In this document: piece after piece, positions 50,555-60,568 of the stretch
Numbering within the stretch: the first letter of the stretch is position 1
Layout of the letters: each line of letters starts with the position of its first letter
From: Phycisphaerae bacterium
GTDB lineage: Bacteria > Planctomycetota > Phycisphaerae > UBA1845 > JAFGLZ01
Direction: 5' to 3'
NCBI GenBank assembly: GCA_016927755.1
Contig: JAFGLZ010000236.1
Coordinates: forward strand, 1 to 64,000
DNA length: 64,000 nucleotides
Position numbers and translations under genes: made by a program
Notes under the pieces: generated by a model
What the model was told of the DNA's origin: nothing
Database searches by the model: none
The model's input: only the letters and a program-made list of their open reading frames with translations

Positions 50555-50630
50555 TGTCGGTGCGTCCTTTCATATGCATGGGTGTCGGGTGCCCGGACTT
50601 CTCCAAGTCATGCTACAGGCCGGAGCAATC

Positions 50631-53600
50631 CTATCGAACGGGATAGCGCTCCGGTGCGTAGTATACCGCCCGGACTCGGATCGGCATGACCAACGGACCC
50701 TCGCAGCCCAGAAGGATTCTGTGCTGCCCCGACTGAAGCGACACCTTCTCCGACCGGCTCGGCAGCGATTCACCGTCGCCCAGGCCGGGACCGTAACGCG
50801 TCACCGACCCGTCTGGATCGAAGAACAGGTACTGACCGGTGGTCAGACTCCCCTTCCAGGTCATCCGCTTGCCGGCGACGTCGAACCGGGGATTGATCAG
50901 CGCGGGCTCGCCGAAGCGACGTAGGGCCTTGATGTCATCGAGTCCGCAGAAAACCGTCGTCTTGGCAGGGAGACCATTGTAGTAGAGAGTCAAACTGGCA
51001 ACCCGTGTGTAGTCCAGGCCGTCCTTCTCCGGCCTCGCTAGCCGTTGATAACGCCAGCCGACGTAGTCGTTCGTGATGTAGTAATCCTGAACGCCCTTGC
51101 CGGCATCGCGAAGCTGAACCTTGAATCGCCCTCCCTTCCCGTCACCTCGCATCCACAGACCGATTGCCTTGTGCCAGGAAAGGTCCAGCGGCGCATCAAA
51201 CGTCTTTCCGATGACGGACCATCCGTCCGAACTCGGCCGCGAACTCGTGGCCGTGTACACGGCGCATCGCTTGCCCTCCCTGGCATCCTGGTCGGAGGAT
51301 TCGAGATGCTGCGTCACCCCGTCAAGCGTGGAGCCGCCTTCGCCAGGACCAACTCGGTAGACCCCCCCGCCGGCCTTCGGACTGCGGGCATAGGCGGCCA
51401 GATCATCGAAACTCTCCAGCACAAACGCATCGGCCGCGTGATAGGCCGGTTCGGGTTGGAGCCAGGGCCCGGGCATGGCATGGATCTGCATGCCGATAGG
51501 CGCCGGGCCCTGTTCGATCTTGACGTCGAAGACGTTGCTCTTGCCGTCGATGGCGAGAACTTCTTTCCACGGTGAGTAGATGACGCGCTGGAAACACTCT
51601 GCGCCTTCACGGCCGAGCAACCGGTACTCCCGGCGCTGGTCGGCACGCGCGGCCCGCTCCTCGGGCTCCATGCTGGCTCCGAGCTTCGGGTCGATGCGCA
51701 GCCGATCTCGCATGACCTGAGGCACGCGTCCCGACAACCGCAGCCTCTCGTACCGTGCGATCAGGTCCAGGATCGTGCCCGTAAACGGATGCCTCTTGGC
51801 AGCGTCGACCGACACCTGAAACGACATCGAGGAGTCGTATGCGATGGTCGCCGCGAGGACGTACTCGAACATGTCCGGTGTGGCCATGGGGTCGTACCCG
51901 TAGTACCAGCCGATGTCGAGCGGCATGAAGTCTCTCGCCAAGGCGTCGAACCAGGGCGAGCGCGCATCGAGGTATCCCTTCAGGTCGCCGTGCCCATCGG
52001 CCGAGGCGCTGCGGGCCATCATGTGCCACGAGTAGTGGCTGAAGCTGCTGGCCTGCAGGAACGTGTCCTTGTTGTTCAGCCGATCGTAAAAGGCCTTGTG
52101 GAGCCGGGCGTTGTAGTACCAGTGATCTCCCTGCAAGCGCTCCGAGCCATCGAAGTACAGCATGTCGACGTTGCAGGCGTTCGCGACCCGGGCAAAGTTG
52201 GCCGCGACCTCGTCCAGCAGCGTCGTGTCCATGTCGTACATGTGATAGCCGTAAGATCGCGCCAGGTGATCGATCCGCGCGTTTCCGCGGTGTGGCGCCG
52301 GGTGCGTGCCGAGGTGGCCGCGTCGGCATCCGCGGAAACCATAGGGCGGCTTCGTTGACAGCGCGGCATACTGGATCAACTCGTCGCCGATCCAGAGGAC
52401 GGTGCCGTTGCCGCCGTATCCGCCGTCCTCGGTTGGAAACTCCAGCGGCGGCTTGCTCGTGGGGATGAGCTCGACCTTCTCATCGACGTCCACCGCCAGA
52501 ACGGTGGATGCACCTTTGACCAGGCGCTTGTCGGGTACAGGCACGAGATAAGGGTCGGGCGGGTAGATCGACGCGCCCAGGAAATGCAGTCCCACCTTGA
52601 AGCCGGCGTCCTTGAACCGGTTCACGGTCCGCTGCAGGCTTTCGAGTCCGTCCGGGAAGTTCTTGCGGTTGACCCGATAGTGGCCCGTGGATTCGTGCCA
52701 CGACCCGCCAAGAATCAGAATGGTGTGGAACCCGCCGCGGCGCGCGAGTTTCAGGGCGTCCTCCGTCTGAGCCTCGCTGAACCCGGTGATGAACAGATAG
52801 GAACGCTTGACCCAAGGGGACGTCTTGCTCCACACGCCGCCTGGATGCGGGCTCGGGAGGCCGGCGACCTCCTCGAACCGTGCGACGGTCTGCGGGAACT
52901 CGTCTCTAGGACACACGATCAGGCCGAACCGCGCCGGCTCGACACCGTGCCTTTGATACGTCTCAACGGCCAGCATCACGGACCCGCCGTCCCAGAGCGG
53001 ACTATCGGAGCTCTCGAAATCCTCCAGGACGACGGCCGTTTCCTTGCCGTCTCGTTCGAGGACGGCTTCCACATGGTCAATGAGACACGTCACGGTCTTC
53101 CCGCCCGGAAGACCGTTGTAGTAGAAGTTCAGATGTCTGACCCGATCGTACCGGATCGTGTCGATGGCGTTGTCGGCTAGCGTCAAACGTCGCCATCCCT
53201 CGAAATCAATCTTGACGTAGTTGTCCCGATAGCCTTGGCCGTCGCCCTGTAGCTGGATCTTGAGCAACTCCCCGTTTCCGTCGCCATGAACCCAAGCCCG
53301 GATGGCCTTGCACCCCGACAGGTCCATCGGCCGGGGGAACGTCCTGCCACGAAGAGACCATCCCCCGTTGTCTTGCCGCTTGCTGGTGGCGGCGAACCGG
53401 GCCGCACACCGGCCAACCCGCGCATCGGTATCTGTTCGTTCGAACCGGTGCGTGCAGCCCGGCTTGTCGCCGAGCTGTCCGGAGAACCGGCTGGAGAACG
53501 CGCGAACGTTCGTTTCGGCGGACATCAGTGAGATGATGTGCCGACCCAGATAAGCGGCGTTGATCCCGGAGACAACCTTGGTTCCGGACGGAATCGGCAG

Positions 53601-54092
53601 CGAGAAGAGACGGAATCGTTGTATGGGTCCGGTCGCCGTGAGCTTCCGAAGCTCGAACAGGACGAACGCACGGTCCGGAATGACCCGAAACTCCGCTGCC
53701 GCACCACCCTCGAACGACACTACCAACCCGTCCGTGGTACCCGTAACCGCCGTGGGCCGGAGCGTAACGCCGTCTGTTTCCAAGGAGAACGCAGGTAGAC
53801 CGCCCACCGTGAGTTCGGGACCGTCGGCGGACTCGAACAAGCGAATACGGCCTTGATCGTCGAGGGTGAGCTTAGCGGCGCGCAATTCGATCGTCGCGTC
53901 GCCGAGTCCCGACCGAGGCAAAACGAAGAGCGTCAGAAACGGCAGCCAGCCGTACCGTAAGAGCGCTCCGCGCCGAAGAAGGCGGCCAAGCGGATACGGT
54001 TTGCAGACGCACCACCGCTCGCCTCGCGGGCAGCCAGTCAGACACTGTGCCTGGGTCGGAGGCGGTGTGGCATCAGAAGAGTAGCCCTGCAT
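50631..54092 (-). CDS. Very large exported barrel protein with two related beta-sandwich modules
   Basis: A predicted 1153-residue exported protein of unknown enzymatic family. After a membrane/signal segment (YGWLPFLTLFVLPRSGLGD) comes a beta-rich domain, then module 1 at about 220-335 (GWSLRGRTFPRPMDLSGCKA, HLNFYYNGLPGGKT). A TIM-barrel-like region spans about 430-790 (KVGLHFLGASIYPPDPYLVP, CNVDMLYFDGSERLQGDHWY; Asp in FDGSE is a catalytic candidate). It holds a GDELIQYA...YGFRGCRRGHLGTHPAPH piece like those in phage-tail and glycosidase proteins. Module 2 at about 935-1050 repeats module 1 (GWSVIGKTFDAPLDLSWHKA, LTLYYNGLPAKTTVFCGL). The modules look like CBM11-type carbohydrate-binding sandwiches. 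The start is uncertain: ATG 54092 or TTG 54119, neither with a good ribosome site. Confidence 0.72.
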   Translation of the reverse strand: MQGYSSDATPPPTQAQCLTGCPRGERWCVCKPYPLGRLLRRGALLRYGWLPFLTLFVLPRSGLGDATIELRAAKLTLDDQGRIRLFESADGPELTVGGLPAFSLETDGVTLRPTAVTGTTDGLVVSFEGGAAAEFRVIPDRAFVLFELRKLTATGPIQRFRLFSLPIPSGTKVVSGINAAYLGRHIISLMSAETNVRAFSSRFSGQLGDKPGCTHRFERTDTDARVGRCAARFAATSKRQDNGGWSLRGRTFPRPMDLSGCKAIRAWVHGDGNGELLKIQLQGDGQGYRDNYVKIDFEGWRRLTLADNAIDTIRYDRVRHLNFYYNGLPGGKTVTCLIDHVEAVLERDGKETAVVLEDFESSDSPLWDGGSVMLAVETYQRHGVEPARFGLIVCPRDEFPQTVARFEEVAGLPSPHPGGVWSKTSPWVKRSYLFITGFSEAQTEDALKLARRGGFHTILILGGSWHESTGHYRVNRKNFPDGLESLQRTVNRFKDAGFKVGLHFLGASIYPPDPYLVPVPDKRLVKGASTVLAVDVDEKVELIPTSKPPLEFPTEDGGYGGNGTVLWIGDELIQYAALSTKPPYGFRGCRRGHLGTHPAPHRGNARIDHLARSYGYHMYDMDTTLLDEVAANFARVANACNVDMLYFDGSERLQGDHWYYNARLHKAFYDRLNNKDTFLQASSFSHYSWHMMARSASADGHGDLKGYLDARSPWFDALARDFMPLDIGWYYGYDPMATPDMFEYVLAATIAYDSSMSFQVSVDAAKRHPFTGTILDLIARYERLRLSGRVPQVMRDRLRIDPKLGASMEPEERAARADQRREYRLLGREGAECFQRVIYSPWKEVLAIDGKSNVFDVKIEQGPAPIGMQIHAMPGPWLQPEPAYHAADAFVLESFDDLAAYARSPKAGGGVYRVGPGEGGSTLDGVTQHLESSDQDAREGKRCAVYTATSSRPSSDGWSVIGKTFDAPLDLSWHKAIGLWMRGDGKGGRFKVQLRDAGKGVQDYYITNDYVGWRYQRLARPEKDGLDYTRVASLTLYYNGLPAKTTVFCGLDDIKALRRFGEPALINPRFDVAGKRMTWKGSLTTGQYLFFDPDGSVTRYGPGLGDGESLPSRSEKVSLQSGQHRILLGCEGPLVMPIRVRAVYYAPERYPVR

Positions 54093-54160
54093 TTCGACGT
54101 CGCCGTTTCTGTCGGTCAATGAGCTCTCGCTAGGCGCAAATACGGAAACCAGGATGAAAC

Positions 54161-54245
54161 TGGGCGAGGCGGGATTCGAACCCGCACGGGCCTTTCGGCC
54201 CAGGGGATTTTAAGTCCCCAGCGTCTGCCATTCCGCCACTCGCCC
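54161..54245 (-). tRNA. tRNA-Leu (anticodon TAA)
   Basis: The minus strand gives acceptor GGGCGAG with CTCGCCC, anticodon loop CTTAAAA in the GGGGA/TCCCC stem, a long variable arm (TGGGCCGAAAGGCCCG) typical of class II tRNA, and T-arm GCGGGTTCGAATCCCGC. The discriminator is A, and no CCA is encoded. Confidence 0.95.
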
Positions 54246-54261
54246 GGGGGGGCGTACGCGT

Positions 54262-54291
54262 ATTCTGCCATCGTCCGCACGGGCGTGTAAA
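54262..54291 (-). promoter_or_regulatory. Promoter of tRNA-Leu
   Basis: On the minus strand TTTACA and CAGAAT are 18 bases apart, about 10 bases before the tRNA 5' region. Confidence 0.5.
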
Positions 54292-54305
54292 GCTCGCGGG
54301 CCCAG

Positions 54306-54334
54306 TGGAAAGCCGGCACATGCCATCGTATACT
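54306..54334 (+). promoter_or_regulatory. Promoter of the small exported protein gene
   Basis: TGGAAA at 54306 and TATACT at 54329 are 17 bases apart. It is divergent from the tRNA-Leu promoter and 24 bases before the GTG at 54358. Confidence 0.45.
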
Positions 54335-54357
54335 CTCAATATGCTGGAGTAGACGCC

Positions 54358-54723
54358 GTGTCGCTTCCCCGCACAACTCGCGGATACATCGCCTTGGTGG
54401 TCGCTCTCGCGGCCGCCTTTCCTTCCGGATGGCTGTGCGCCGGTGAAAACCTGGGCGGCCAACCCACCACCGAGGGCCCCCGGATGACACGCTCCGGCGG
54501 CGATGCCGGCGTCATCGAAGGGCTGCTGCTCAGGGACACGATGCCGAATCAGTCGCCCACCTGCTGCTGGCGCGAGGTCGAGGTCGCCCCGGCGCACCTC
54601 AAGGTCAGACCGTACTCGCTGCCCGCCTGTCGGGGAGACGCCTTTCCAACCACCGAGCTTCCCATTCGCGCGACCGGGGAGGACCACTCGATCCTCTCAC
54701 GCGTGTGTCTGCTGATACTCTAA
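54358..54723 (+). CDS. Small exported protein of unknown function
   Basis: A predicted 121-residue protein that I do not recognise. A GTG at 54358 follows GGAG by 8 bases, and a promoter candidate lies 24 bases upstream. The N-terminus is a plausible signal peptide (SLPRTTRGYIALVVALAAAFPSGWLCAG). The mature part of about 90 residues has four cysteines (TCCWREV, LPACRGD, SRVCLLIL) and several Arg/Asp positions. Disulfides would fit export. It has no known motif. It could be a small secreted factor, or a spurious frame, since only the start context and signal support it. Confidence 0.5.
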   Translation: MSLPRTTRGYIALVVALAAAFPSGWLCAGENLGGQPTTEGPRMTRSGGDAGVIEGLLLRDTMPNQSPTCCWREVEVAPAHLKVRPYSLPACRGDAFPTTELPIRATGEDHSILSRVCLLIL

Positions 54724-54913
54724 CCCCACCCGATTCCCACGGGACGGCCGTTCTGAAAACCCGTCCCGCGAACCCAAAGGTGAGCCGGTCGAGGACCGGA
54801 TTCTGCCCGGTACGTTCACGCGATCATCATGAAGACAAAGAGCCCGTGTGTCTGAGGCCAACGGGGCAACCGCTCCGTAGAGCCCCGATCACACGATGGC
54901 GGGAGATCATCCG

Positions 54914-55432
54914 ATGAGAAGAGACAGCAACCACGCCTTGCCGTTGAGCGAGGCTTACGCGCTTCTGGACACGGGGCACCCCCAGGAAGCGCTGGTAATC
55001 CTGAAGGGCGTCGAATCGAAGTCGCCCGAGCTGCAGAACGCATACGGCGTCTGCCTCATGCGATTGGGGCAATTGGACAAGGCGCTGACCCTGTTCCAGA
55101 CCTTGGTGTTCCGCAACGGGGGCGTGGTCATCCCCCATGACGTGCCCGCGGTCATGAAGACCAACCTGGCCACGGCGCTGCTGCTGACGGGCAACGTCGG
55201 TGGATGCCTGGAGATCCTTGCGGAAGTCGACGACGAGAACCACCCGGCGGTCGTGAGGCTTCGATCGGCAATCAAGAAATGGAAGCGAACCCTCACGTTC
55301 GTGCGGCGGTTCCTGCTATACGTACTGGGTTCATCGCAGTCGGGGTCCGTGGCGATCGATTTCCCTCCGGGCGATCTGATGCAGGTGACGGCGCGACCGG
55401 AGCCACGGCGTCCACATAAGGAAGCCGCGTAA
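54914..55432 (+). CDS. TPR-like protein
   Basis: A predicted 172-residue cytoplasmic protein. Its repeats are TPR-like: LSEAYALLDTGHPQEALVIL, LQNAYGVCLMRLGQLDKALT and MKTNLATALLLTGNVGGCLE, i.e. about three helix-turn-helix units. Then comes a helical segment with hydrophobic FVRRFLLYVLG, which could lie at the membrane. GGGAG lies 8 bases before the ATG at 54914; an ATG at 54896 is in the same frame but its own site is weaker. TPR proteins scaffold other proteins; the partner is unknown. It has no clear operon partner. Confidence 0.75.
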   Translation: MRRDSNHALPLSEAYALLDTGHPQEALVILKGVESKSPELQNAYGVCLMRLGQLDKALTLFQTLVFRNGGVVIPHDVPAVMKTNLATALLLTGNVGGCLEILAEVDDENHPAVVRLRSAIKKWKRTLTFVRRFLLYVLGSSQSGSVAIDFPPGDLMQVTARPEPRRPHKEAA

Positions 55433-55615
55433 AAAGCTCGGCCCTCAATCGCGGACGGGGGATTCCTCGACACGGACCACCGCCCAAGAGATGCCTCTTG
55501 GGCGTGGCGACGGCAGCCTTCTGCCCGTCCTGGCACAGGCTCTGAGTTTGCCTTACCATTGTCGATCACTCGATCCGGTATCGGCAACGGTGACCAAAGA
55601 GCAAGGAGAACGGAC

Positions 55616-57190
55616 ATGCGCAGGGCGATGTCGGTATTGGTGTTCATGGCGATCGGCGTGGGAGCGGCTGGGTCGTCCGCGCCCGCCGCGGTCAAGCTGC
55701 ACGGGTTGTTCACGGACAACATGGTCTTGCAGCAGGCCCAGAAGGTCCCGGTTTGGGGCACGGCCGACGAGGGGGAGAAGGTGACGGTCGCGTTCTGCGG
55801 TCAAGAGGTCTCGGCCACGGCCAAGGACGGGAAGTGGACGGTCTGGCTGAAGCCGCTGAAGGCGGGCGGGCCGTTCGAGATGACCGTCAAGGCCTCCAAC
55901 GCGGTCGCACTCGAGAACGTGCTCGTCGGCGAGGTATGGATCTGCAGCGGGCAGTCGAACATGGGGTTTCCGGTCAGTCATAGCGCCGGCGCCGGGCAGG
56001 TGATCGCCGAGTCGGCGAACCCGATGATCCGCCTGTTCACCGTCGAGCGGACGCCCTCGGGCAAGCCGCTGTCGGAGGTGACGGTCGGACATCCCTGGGT
56101 CGAAGCGGGGCCGAAAACGGTGGGCGGCTTCTCGGCCGTCGGATACTTCTTCGGCAAGGAGCTTCAAGCCGCGATCAAGGTGCCGGTGGGGTTGATCAAC
56201 AGCTCGTGGGGCGGCACGTCGGCCCAAGCGTGGACGCAGCACGAGGCGCTCGCGTCGGACCCGGCTCTGAAGGCCTACCTCGACCGCTGGGAGCGGTATC
56301 TGAAGACCGACTACCCGAAGCAGAAAGCGGCCTATCCCGCCCGGCTCGCGAAGTGGCAGCAAACCGCCAAGGCGGCCAAGGCCGCCGGCAAGAATGTCCC
56401 GCGCAAACCCCCCGTTCCCGCCGGCCCGGACAGCCAGAGGCAGCCGTCCGCGCTGTTCAACGGGATGATCCACCCGCTGTTGCCGTACGCTATCCGTGGG
56501 GCCATCTGGTATCAGGGAGAGTCGAACGCCGGCGAGGGCGATCTGTATCGGAAGCTGTTCCCCGCGATGATCGCGAACTGGCGCCAAGTCTGGGGTCAGG
56601 GCGACTTCCCATTCCTGTTCGTACAGCTCGCGCCGTTCGAGGGCAAGGCCGACCAGCCGCCGTGGGCGGAAATCCGCGAATCTCAGCTCGTCACCGCCCA
56701 GAAGGTGCCCGGCGTGGGCATGGCCGTCATCACGGACCTCGGAGAGCGAAAGGACATTCATCCGAAACGCAAGGCGCCGGTTGGGGCTCGGTTGGCGCTG
56801 GCGGCTCGGGCGATCGCCTATGGGGAGAAGATCGTCTATTCCGGACCCGAGTACTCGGGCATGAAGGTCGAAGGCGGAAAGGTCGTGCTCAACTTCAAGC
56901 ACGTGGGATCGGGTCTGGTCGCCAAGGACGGACCGCTCAGGGGCTTCACCATCGCCGGCAAGGACCGCAAGTTCGTTGAGGCCCAGGCTGAAATCCGGGG
57001 CGACACGGTGATCGTGAGCAGTCCGAAGGTGCCCCAGCCTGCGGCCGTTCGATATGCTTGGTCGAACTTCCCGGAGGTCAACCTCTACAACAAGGAAGGT
57101 CTGCCGGCCACGCCGTTTCGGACGGACGACTTCCCGTTGGTGACGCAGTCTGGGGGACGGCGCTCAGCGGCCCCCAAGGCAAAGAAATAG
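55616..57190 (+). CDS. Exported sialate O-acetylesterase-like SGNH/GDSL esterase
   Basis: A predicted 524-residue exported esterase. AAGGAG lies 8 bases before the ATG at 55616, followed by a signal peptide (MRRAMSVLVFMAIGVGAAGS). An N-terminal beta-sandwich (MVLQQAQKVPVWGTADEGEK) leads to the SGNH core: VGEVWICSGQSNMGFPV with nucleophile Ser, NSSWGGTSAQAWTQHEAL with Asn/Gly, and IRGAIWYQGESNAGEGDL. The catalytic His/Asp pair is not identified with certainty. The family removes acetyl groups from sialic acids, but relatives act on plant or algal glycan acetates, so the substrate is uncertain. It is followed by a terminator at 57213 and converges on the large chemoreceptor gene. Confidence 0.9.
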   Translation: MRRAMSVLVFMAIGVGAAGSSAPAAVKLHGLFTDNMVLQQAQKVPVWGTADEGEKVTVAFCGQEVSATAKDGKWTVWLKPLKAGGPFEMTVKASNAVALENVLVGEVWICSGQSNMGFPVSHSAGAGQVIAESANPMIRLFTVERTPSGKPLSEVTVGHPWVEAGPKTVGGFSAVGYFFGKELQAAIKVPVGLINSSWGGTSAQAWTQHEALASDPALKAYLDRWERYLKTDYPKQKAAYPARLAKWQQTAKAAKAAGKNVPRKPPVPAGPDSQRQPSALFNGMIHPLLPYAIRGAIWYQGESNAGEGDLYRKLFPAMIANWRQVWGQGDFPFLFVQLAPFEGKADQPPWAEIRESQLVTAQKVPGVGMAVITDLGERKDIHPKRKAPVGARLALAARAIAYGEKIVYSGPEYSGMKVEGGKVVLNFKHVGSGLVAKDGPLRGFTIAGKDRKFVEAQAEIRGDTVIVSSPKVPQPAAVRYAWSNFPEVNLYNKEGLPATPFRTDDFPLVTQSGGRRSAAPKAKK

Positions 57191-57212
57191 CGGGTCCTCG
57201 AAAGGAGTGAGA

Positions 57213-57253
57213 AGACCAGGGGCAGGCGCGAAGCCTGCCTCTGGTCTTTGCTT
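57213..57253 (+). terminator. Rho-independent terminator of the esterase gene
   Basis: AGACCAGGGGCAGGC at 57213 pairs with GCCTGCCTCTGGTCT at 57233 (one G-T wobble), with a 5-base loop, followed by TTGCTTCCTG. It starts 23 bases after the stop codon at 57188-57190. Confidence 0.8.
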
Positions 57254-57302
57254 CCTGTGATCCCAGACGAACCGACCTGCCGCCCTTGGACCTGCGAGCG
57301 GC

Positions 57303-60179
57303 CTAGAAACCCTCGAGATCATCGCCGACGGCGGCGCTCCCATCGGTCGTCGAAAGGACCTTGGCCGTCGAGGTGGCCCGTTTCGGCTGACGGTTAAGGG
57401 CGGGCGTCGTCGCCGGTTTGGCCTGACGCTGGCCGGTGACGAGGGCGACCAGGTCCTCGACGATGCTCCGGACGGTCTCGGCCTGGGCCGACAACTCTTC
57501 GGACGCGCTGGCGGATTCCTCCGCCCCCGCCGCATTGGCCTGAGTGACCTTGTCCATCTGGGAGACCGCGGTGTTGACCTGCTCGATGCCCTCGGCCTGT
57601 TCGCTCGATGCTTGTGTGATCAGCGTAACGAGCTCCGCGACCTTGCCTGAGACCTCGCCGATCTTGGAGAAGCTCCCCGTCGTCGTCTGGTTGAGCTCGA
57701 CGCCACGGGAGACACGGGTCACCGTCTGCTCGATGAGCGTACCGGTCTCGCGGGCGGCCTCGGCCGAGCGCTGGGCCAGGTTCCGCACCTCGTCGGCGAC
57801 GACGGCAAACCCCTTGCCGTGCTCGCCGGCTCGAGCGGCCTCGACGGCGGCGTTCAGCGCCAGCAGGTTGGTTTGGAACGCGATCTCTTCGATGACCTTG
57901 ATGACCCTACGGATCTGATCGCTGGCCTCGGAGATTTCCTGCATGGACTTCGAAGTCTCTTTCATGGCGCCGTCAGCCTCGTCGATGACCTTGCCGGCCT
58001 CGGCCATGAGCGTGTTGGCCTGCTGGGCGTTGTCGGCATTCTGCCGAGCCATCGCGGAGGTTTCCTCCAGCGCGCTGGAGGTCTCTTCCAGGCTGCTGGC
58101 CTGTTCAGAAGCCCCTTCGGCGAGCTGCTGACTGGCCGAGGAAACTTGGCCCGCCGCGTCGTGAACCTGTTCGGCGCCTTCGTTCAGCCCGGTGATGATC
58201 CGGTTGAGCGGCTTGGCGATGCCGGCGGCCATCAGGTAGGCGACCAGCCCGCCCACCCCCGCCAGCACGAGGGCCACGATGCCGATGGTCCAGCTCAGGG
58301 AGGCGACCTGGCTATCGGCTTGAGCCTTGATCTGATTTGCGGCATCGAGGAACTCCTCCGCCGGGCACGTGCCGGCGACGGAGTATGTGCATCCCCCAAC
58401 CTTCAACGGGAAGTAGGCGACGTACTTGTCAACGCCCTCGAACTCGTACTTGTCGACGCCGGATTTGCCCGACAGCATCTCCTGGCGGACGAGCTCGGCG
58501 AGCCGGCCGTACTTGCTGTCCGCCAGCGAAACGTTGTCCGTCAAGGTGTACTTCGGGTGGCTGATCAAAACGCCCTTGTCATTGATCAGGTAGGCATAGC
58601 CGGTCTTGCCGAACTTGAAGTCCCTCATGAGCTCCCAGGCAAGCGACCAGTCGACGCTGAGGACGACCATGCCCTTGAACTGATCGCCGAAGAAGACGGG
58701 CATGGCGACCCGCATCTCGACGGCGCCGGTGTTGGCGGCGGCCACGACGCCCGAGTTGTAGACTTCGCCGGGCTTGAGCTTTGCCGCGGCCTGGAACCAT
58801 CCCTCCTGGGCCTTGCTGACGAGTTGGTCGGCAAACTTGCCGAGCTTCAGGTTGACAATCTCCTGACCCTTTTCGTCGATGAATCGCATCTGGGAATACA
58901 GCGGGCGCTTGCCGCCCTCGGCGCTCACGTGCGAACTGCCGTAGAAGGCCTCCATCTCCTTCTTCAGCATCGCCAGAGAGGTCACGGCGGTCTTGGCCGA
59001 GAGCTCGTCCCAATAGAAGCTCGAACAGACGACCCAGTCCCATTCCGGGTAATAGGTGTAGGCCAAGCCCTTGCTTCGGCCCTCGAAGTCATAGTTGAGG
59101 AACTGAACGGCGTCGGTCTTCTTCTCGAGAATCGTCTGGAAGTTCGTCAGCTTCAGGTCGGTAACGGTGTTCTTCCCGACAAGGTCCTTCTTCGGATGAA
59201 CGATGAGCACGCCCGTGGAGTCCATGACGAAGGGATAGCCGGCCTCGCCGATCTTCGTCTTCGTTATCGCGTCGGTCAGGTCGCTCGTCTCCTGCTCCTT
59301 GACCCCGACGTAGAGCATGCCGACGACCTTCTTGGCGGCGTCCAAGATGGGCTGATAGGCCGTAACGTACCAGGCGTCAACGACGAACGCCCGACCACGG
59401 TAGGTCTTTCCGCTGAGGACGGTGGAAACGACGCCGTTGGCGGCGCCCTCGGCCGTCTTGGCCGGGATGTACGTGCCGATGGCGCGCGTGCCGTCTGCCT
59501 GCTTGACGTTCGTGGCGACGCGCAGCATGTCGCCGTCGTCATTCATCCTCTGGAAGATCGTGCACGTCCCGCCGACCATGTCCCGAACCCGGTCGACGAC
59601 GGGGGTCGGCTTGTCGAACGTCTGGTTGGGCTGGATCGCGCTGGATCCGACCTTGAGCAGAGGTAGCTTGACCGTCTTGGCCTGCTTCGTGAACTGATCG
59701 ACCGCCTTCCAGTCCACCGTCTGGTCCTTGGCGAATTCGACCTTCCCCTGAGCGCCAAGCTCCGCGGCGGCGACGTTCAGGTCGGCGTTGACCTTCTTCT
59801 GCAGGAGCCCCATCTGGGCTTTGCACGTCGTCACAATGCCCTCCGTGACCCGCATGACCTCCTTGCGTCCGTACTCGTTGATCAGCTCGTTACGGCCCGC
59901 CAAGGAGGTCAGATACCCCTGCAGGTTCCCGGATTCGGAGAACTGCTTGATGTCCTTGTCGACCCCGGCAACGAAGGCCTTGATGCGCTCTTGGCCGGCC
60001 AAGACGCCCCGCTCCAGCAAGCCACTGGCCAGGTCCGACATGCCCGCAAAGGCCTGCCGGCTGCTGTCACCGCCGAAGGAACGGAACTGCACGAGCGCAT
60101 AGCCGCCGATCAGCGCCACGGGCACGACGACCAGAAGCAACGAAACCAGCATCAACTTGGCTTTCAGCGAAAGGTGCAT
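57303..60179 (-). CDS. Methyl-accepting chemotaxis protein with two Cache-type sensor regions
   Basis: A predicted 958-residue chemoreceptor. AAGGAG is 7 bases before the ATG at 60179. A membrane anchor ([19 protein letters not shown]) precedes a Cache_3/Cache_2-like sensor ([40 protein letters not shown]). A second dCache-like stretch follows ([40 protein letters not shown]). Membrane helix 2 is [20 protein letters not shown]. The cytoplasmic signalling coil has the hairpin tip [20 protein letters not shown], followed by [20 protein letters not shown]. It should control a CheA kinase. No HAMP domain and no CheR-tether pentapeptide are evident. It is followed upstream, with the same orientation, by a shorter paralog starting at 62629. 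Confidence 0.93.
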   Translation of the reverse strand: MHLSLKAKLMLVSLLLVVVPVALIGGYALVQFRSFGGDSSRQAFAGMSDLASGLLERGVLAGQERIKAFVAGVDKDIKQFSESGNLQGYLTSLAGRNELINEYGRKEVMRVTEGIVTTCKAQMGLLQKKVNADLNVAAAELGAQGKVEFAKDQTVDWKAVDQFTKQAKTVKLPLLKVGSSAIQPNQTFDKPTPVVDRVRDMVGGTCTIFQRMNDDGDMLRVATNVKQADGTRAIGTYIPAKTAEGAANGVVSTVLSGKTYRGRAFVVDAWYVTAYQPILDAAKKVVGMLYVGVKEQETSDLTDAITKTKIGEAGYPFVMDSTGVLIVHPKKDLVGKNTVTDLKLTNFQTILEKKTDAVQFLNYDFEGRSKGLAYTYYPEWDWVVCSSFYWDELSAKTAVTSLAMLKKEMEAFYGSSHVSAEGGKRPLYSQMRFIDEKGQEIVNLKLGKFADQLVSKAQEGWFQAAAKLKPGEVYNSGVVAAANTGAVEMRVAMPVFFGDQFKGMVVLSVDWSLAWELMRDFKFGKTGYAYLINDKGVLISHPKYTLTDNVSLADSKYGRLAELVRQEMLSGKSGVDKYEFEGVDKYVAYFPLKVGGCTYSVAGTCPAEEFLDAANQIKAQADSQVASLSWTIGIVALVLAGVGGLVAYLMAAGIAKPLNRIITGLNEGAEQVHDAAGQVSSASQQLAEGASEQASSLEETSSALEETSAMARQNADNAQQANTLMAEAGKVIDEADGAMKETSKSMQEISEASDQIRRVIKVIEEIAFQTNLLALNAAVEAARAGEHGKGFAVVADEVRNLAQRSAEAARETGTLIEQTVTRVSRGVELNQTTTGSFSKIGEVSGKVAELVTLITQASSEQAEGIEQVNTAVSQMDKVTQANAAGAEESASASEELSAQAETVRSIVEDLVALVTGQRQAKPATTPALNRQPKRATSTAKVLSTTDGSAAVGDDLEGF

Positions 60180-60568
60180 CGGGTTCTCCTTGTAGCAGGC
60201 AGCGAGTTCGCGACGATCAACCGATCGGCGTCCCTCGCCTTCCATCCTGTCATTCCCTGAATCACCCCGGAGGGACTGTGCCGCAAGCGGATGCGGAGCC
60301 GCACGCAACCCGCGCACTGTTTCGCGCCCAGCACCGAGTCCGGGAGCCCTGTCCAACAGGGCACTCACTCGTCTTAGTGGTATCGATCGGCTCTGGGGTA
60401 GGTGTCATCAACCGCATTGAGCCAAGAACCGCGTCTGCATTTTCCTGTAGGCCCTTTTCCTACAGTCCGCATGCGGTTGGGCGGCATCATTCAGAACCCG
60501 CGAGAGCTTGCTCAGCGCCGTGCGAGACGCTGAGGTCGCACTGCGGACCCCCTTCGTTGGGCGGTGAA
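60180..60568. other. Gap between the two chemoreceptor genes
   Basis: No gene was seen. CTGTAGG at 60443 faces CCTACAG at 60459 across CCCTTTT, a 7-bp stem that may serve as a terminator-like element after the second receptor. Otherwise nothing recognisable. Confidence 0.4.
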
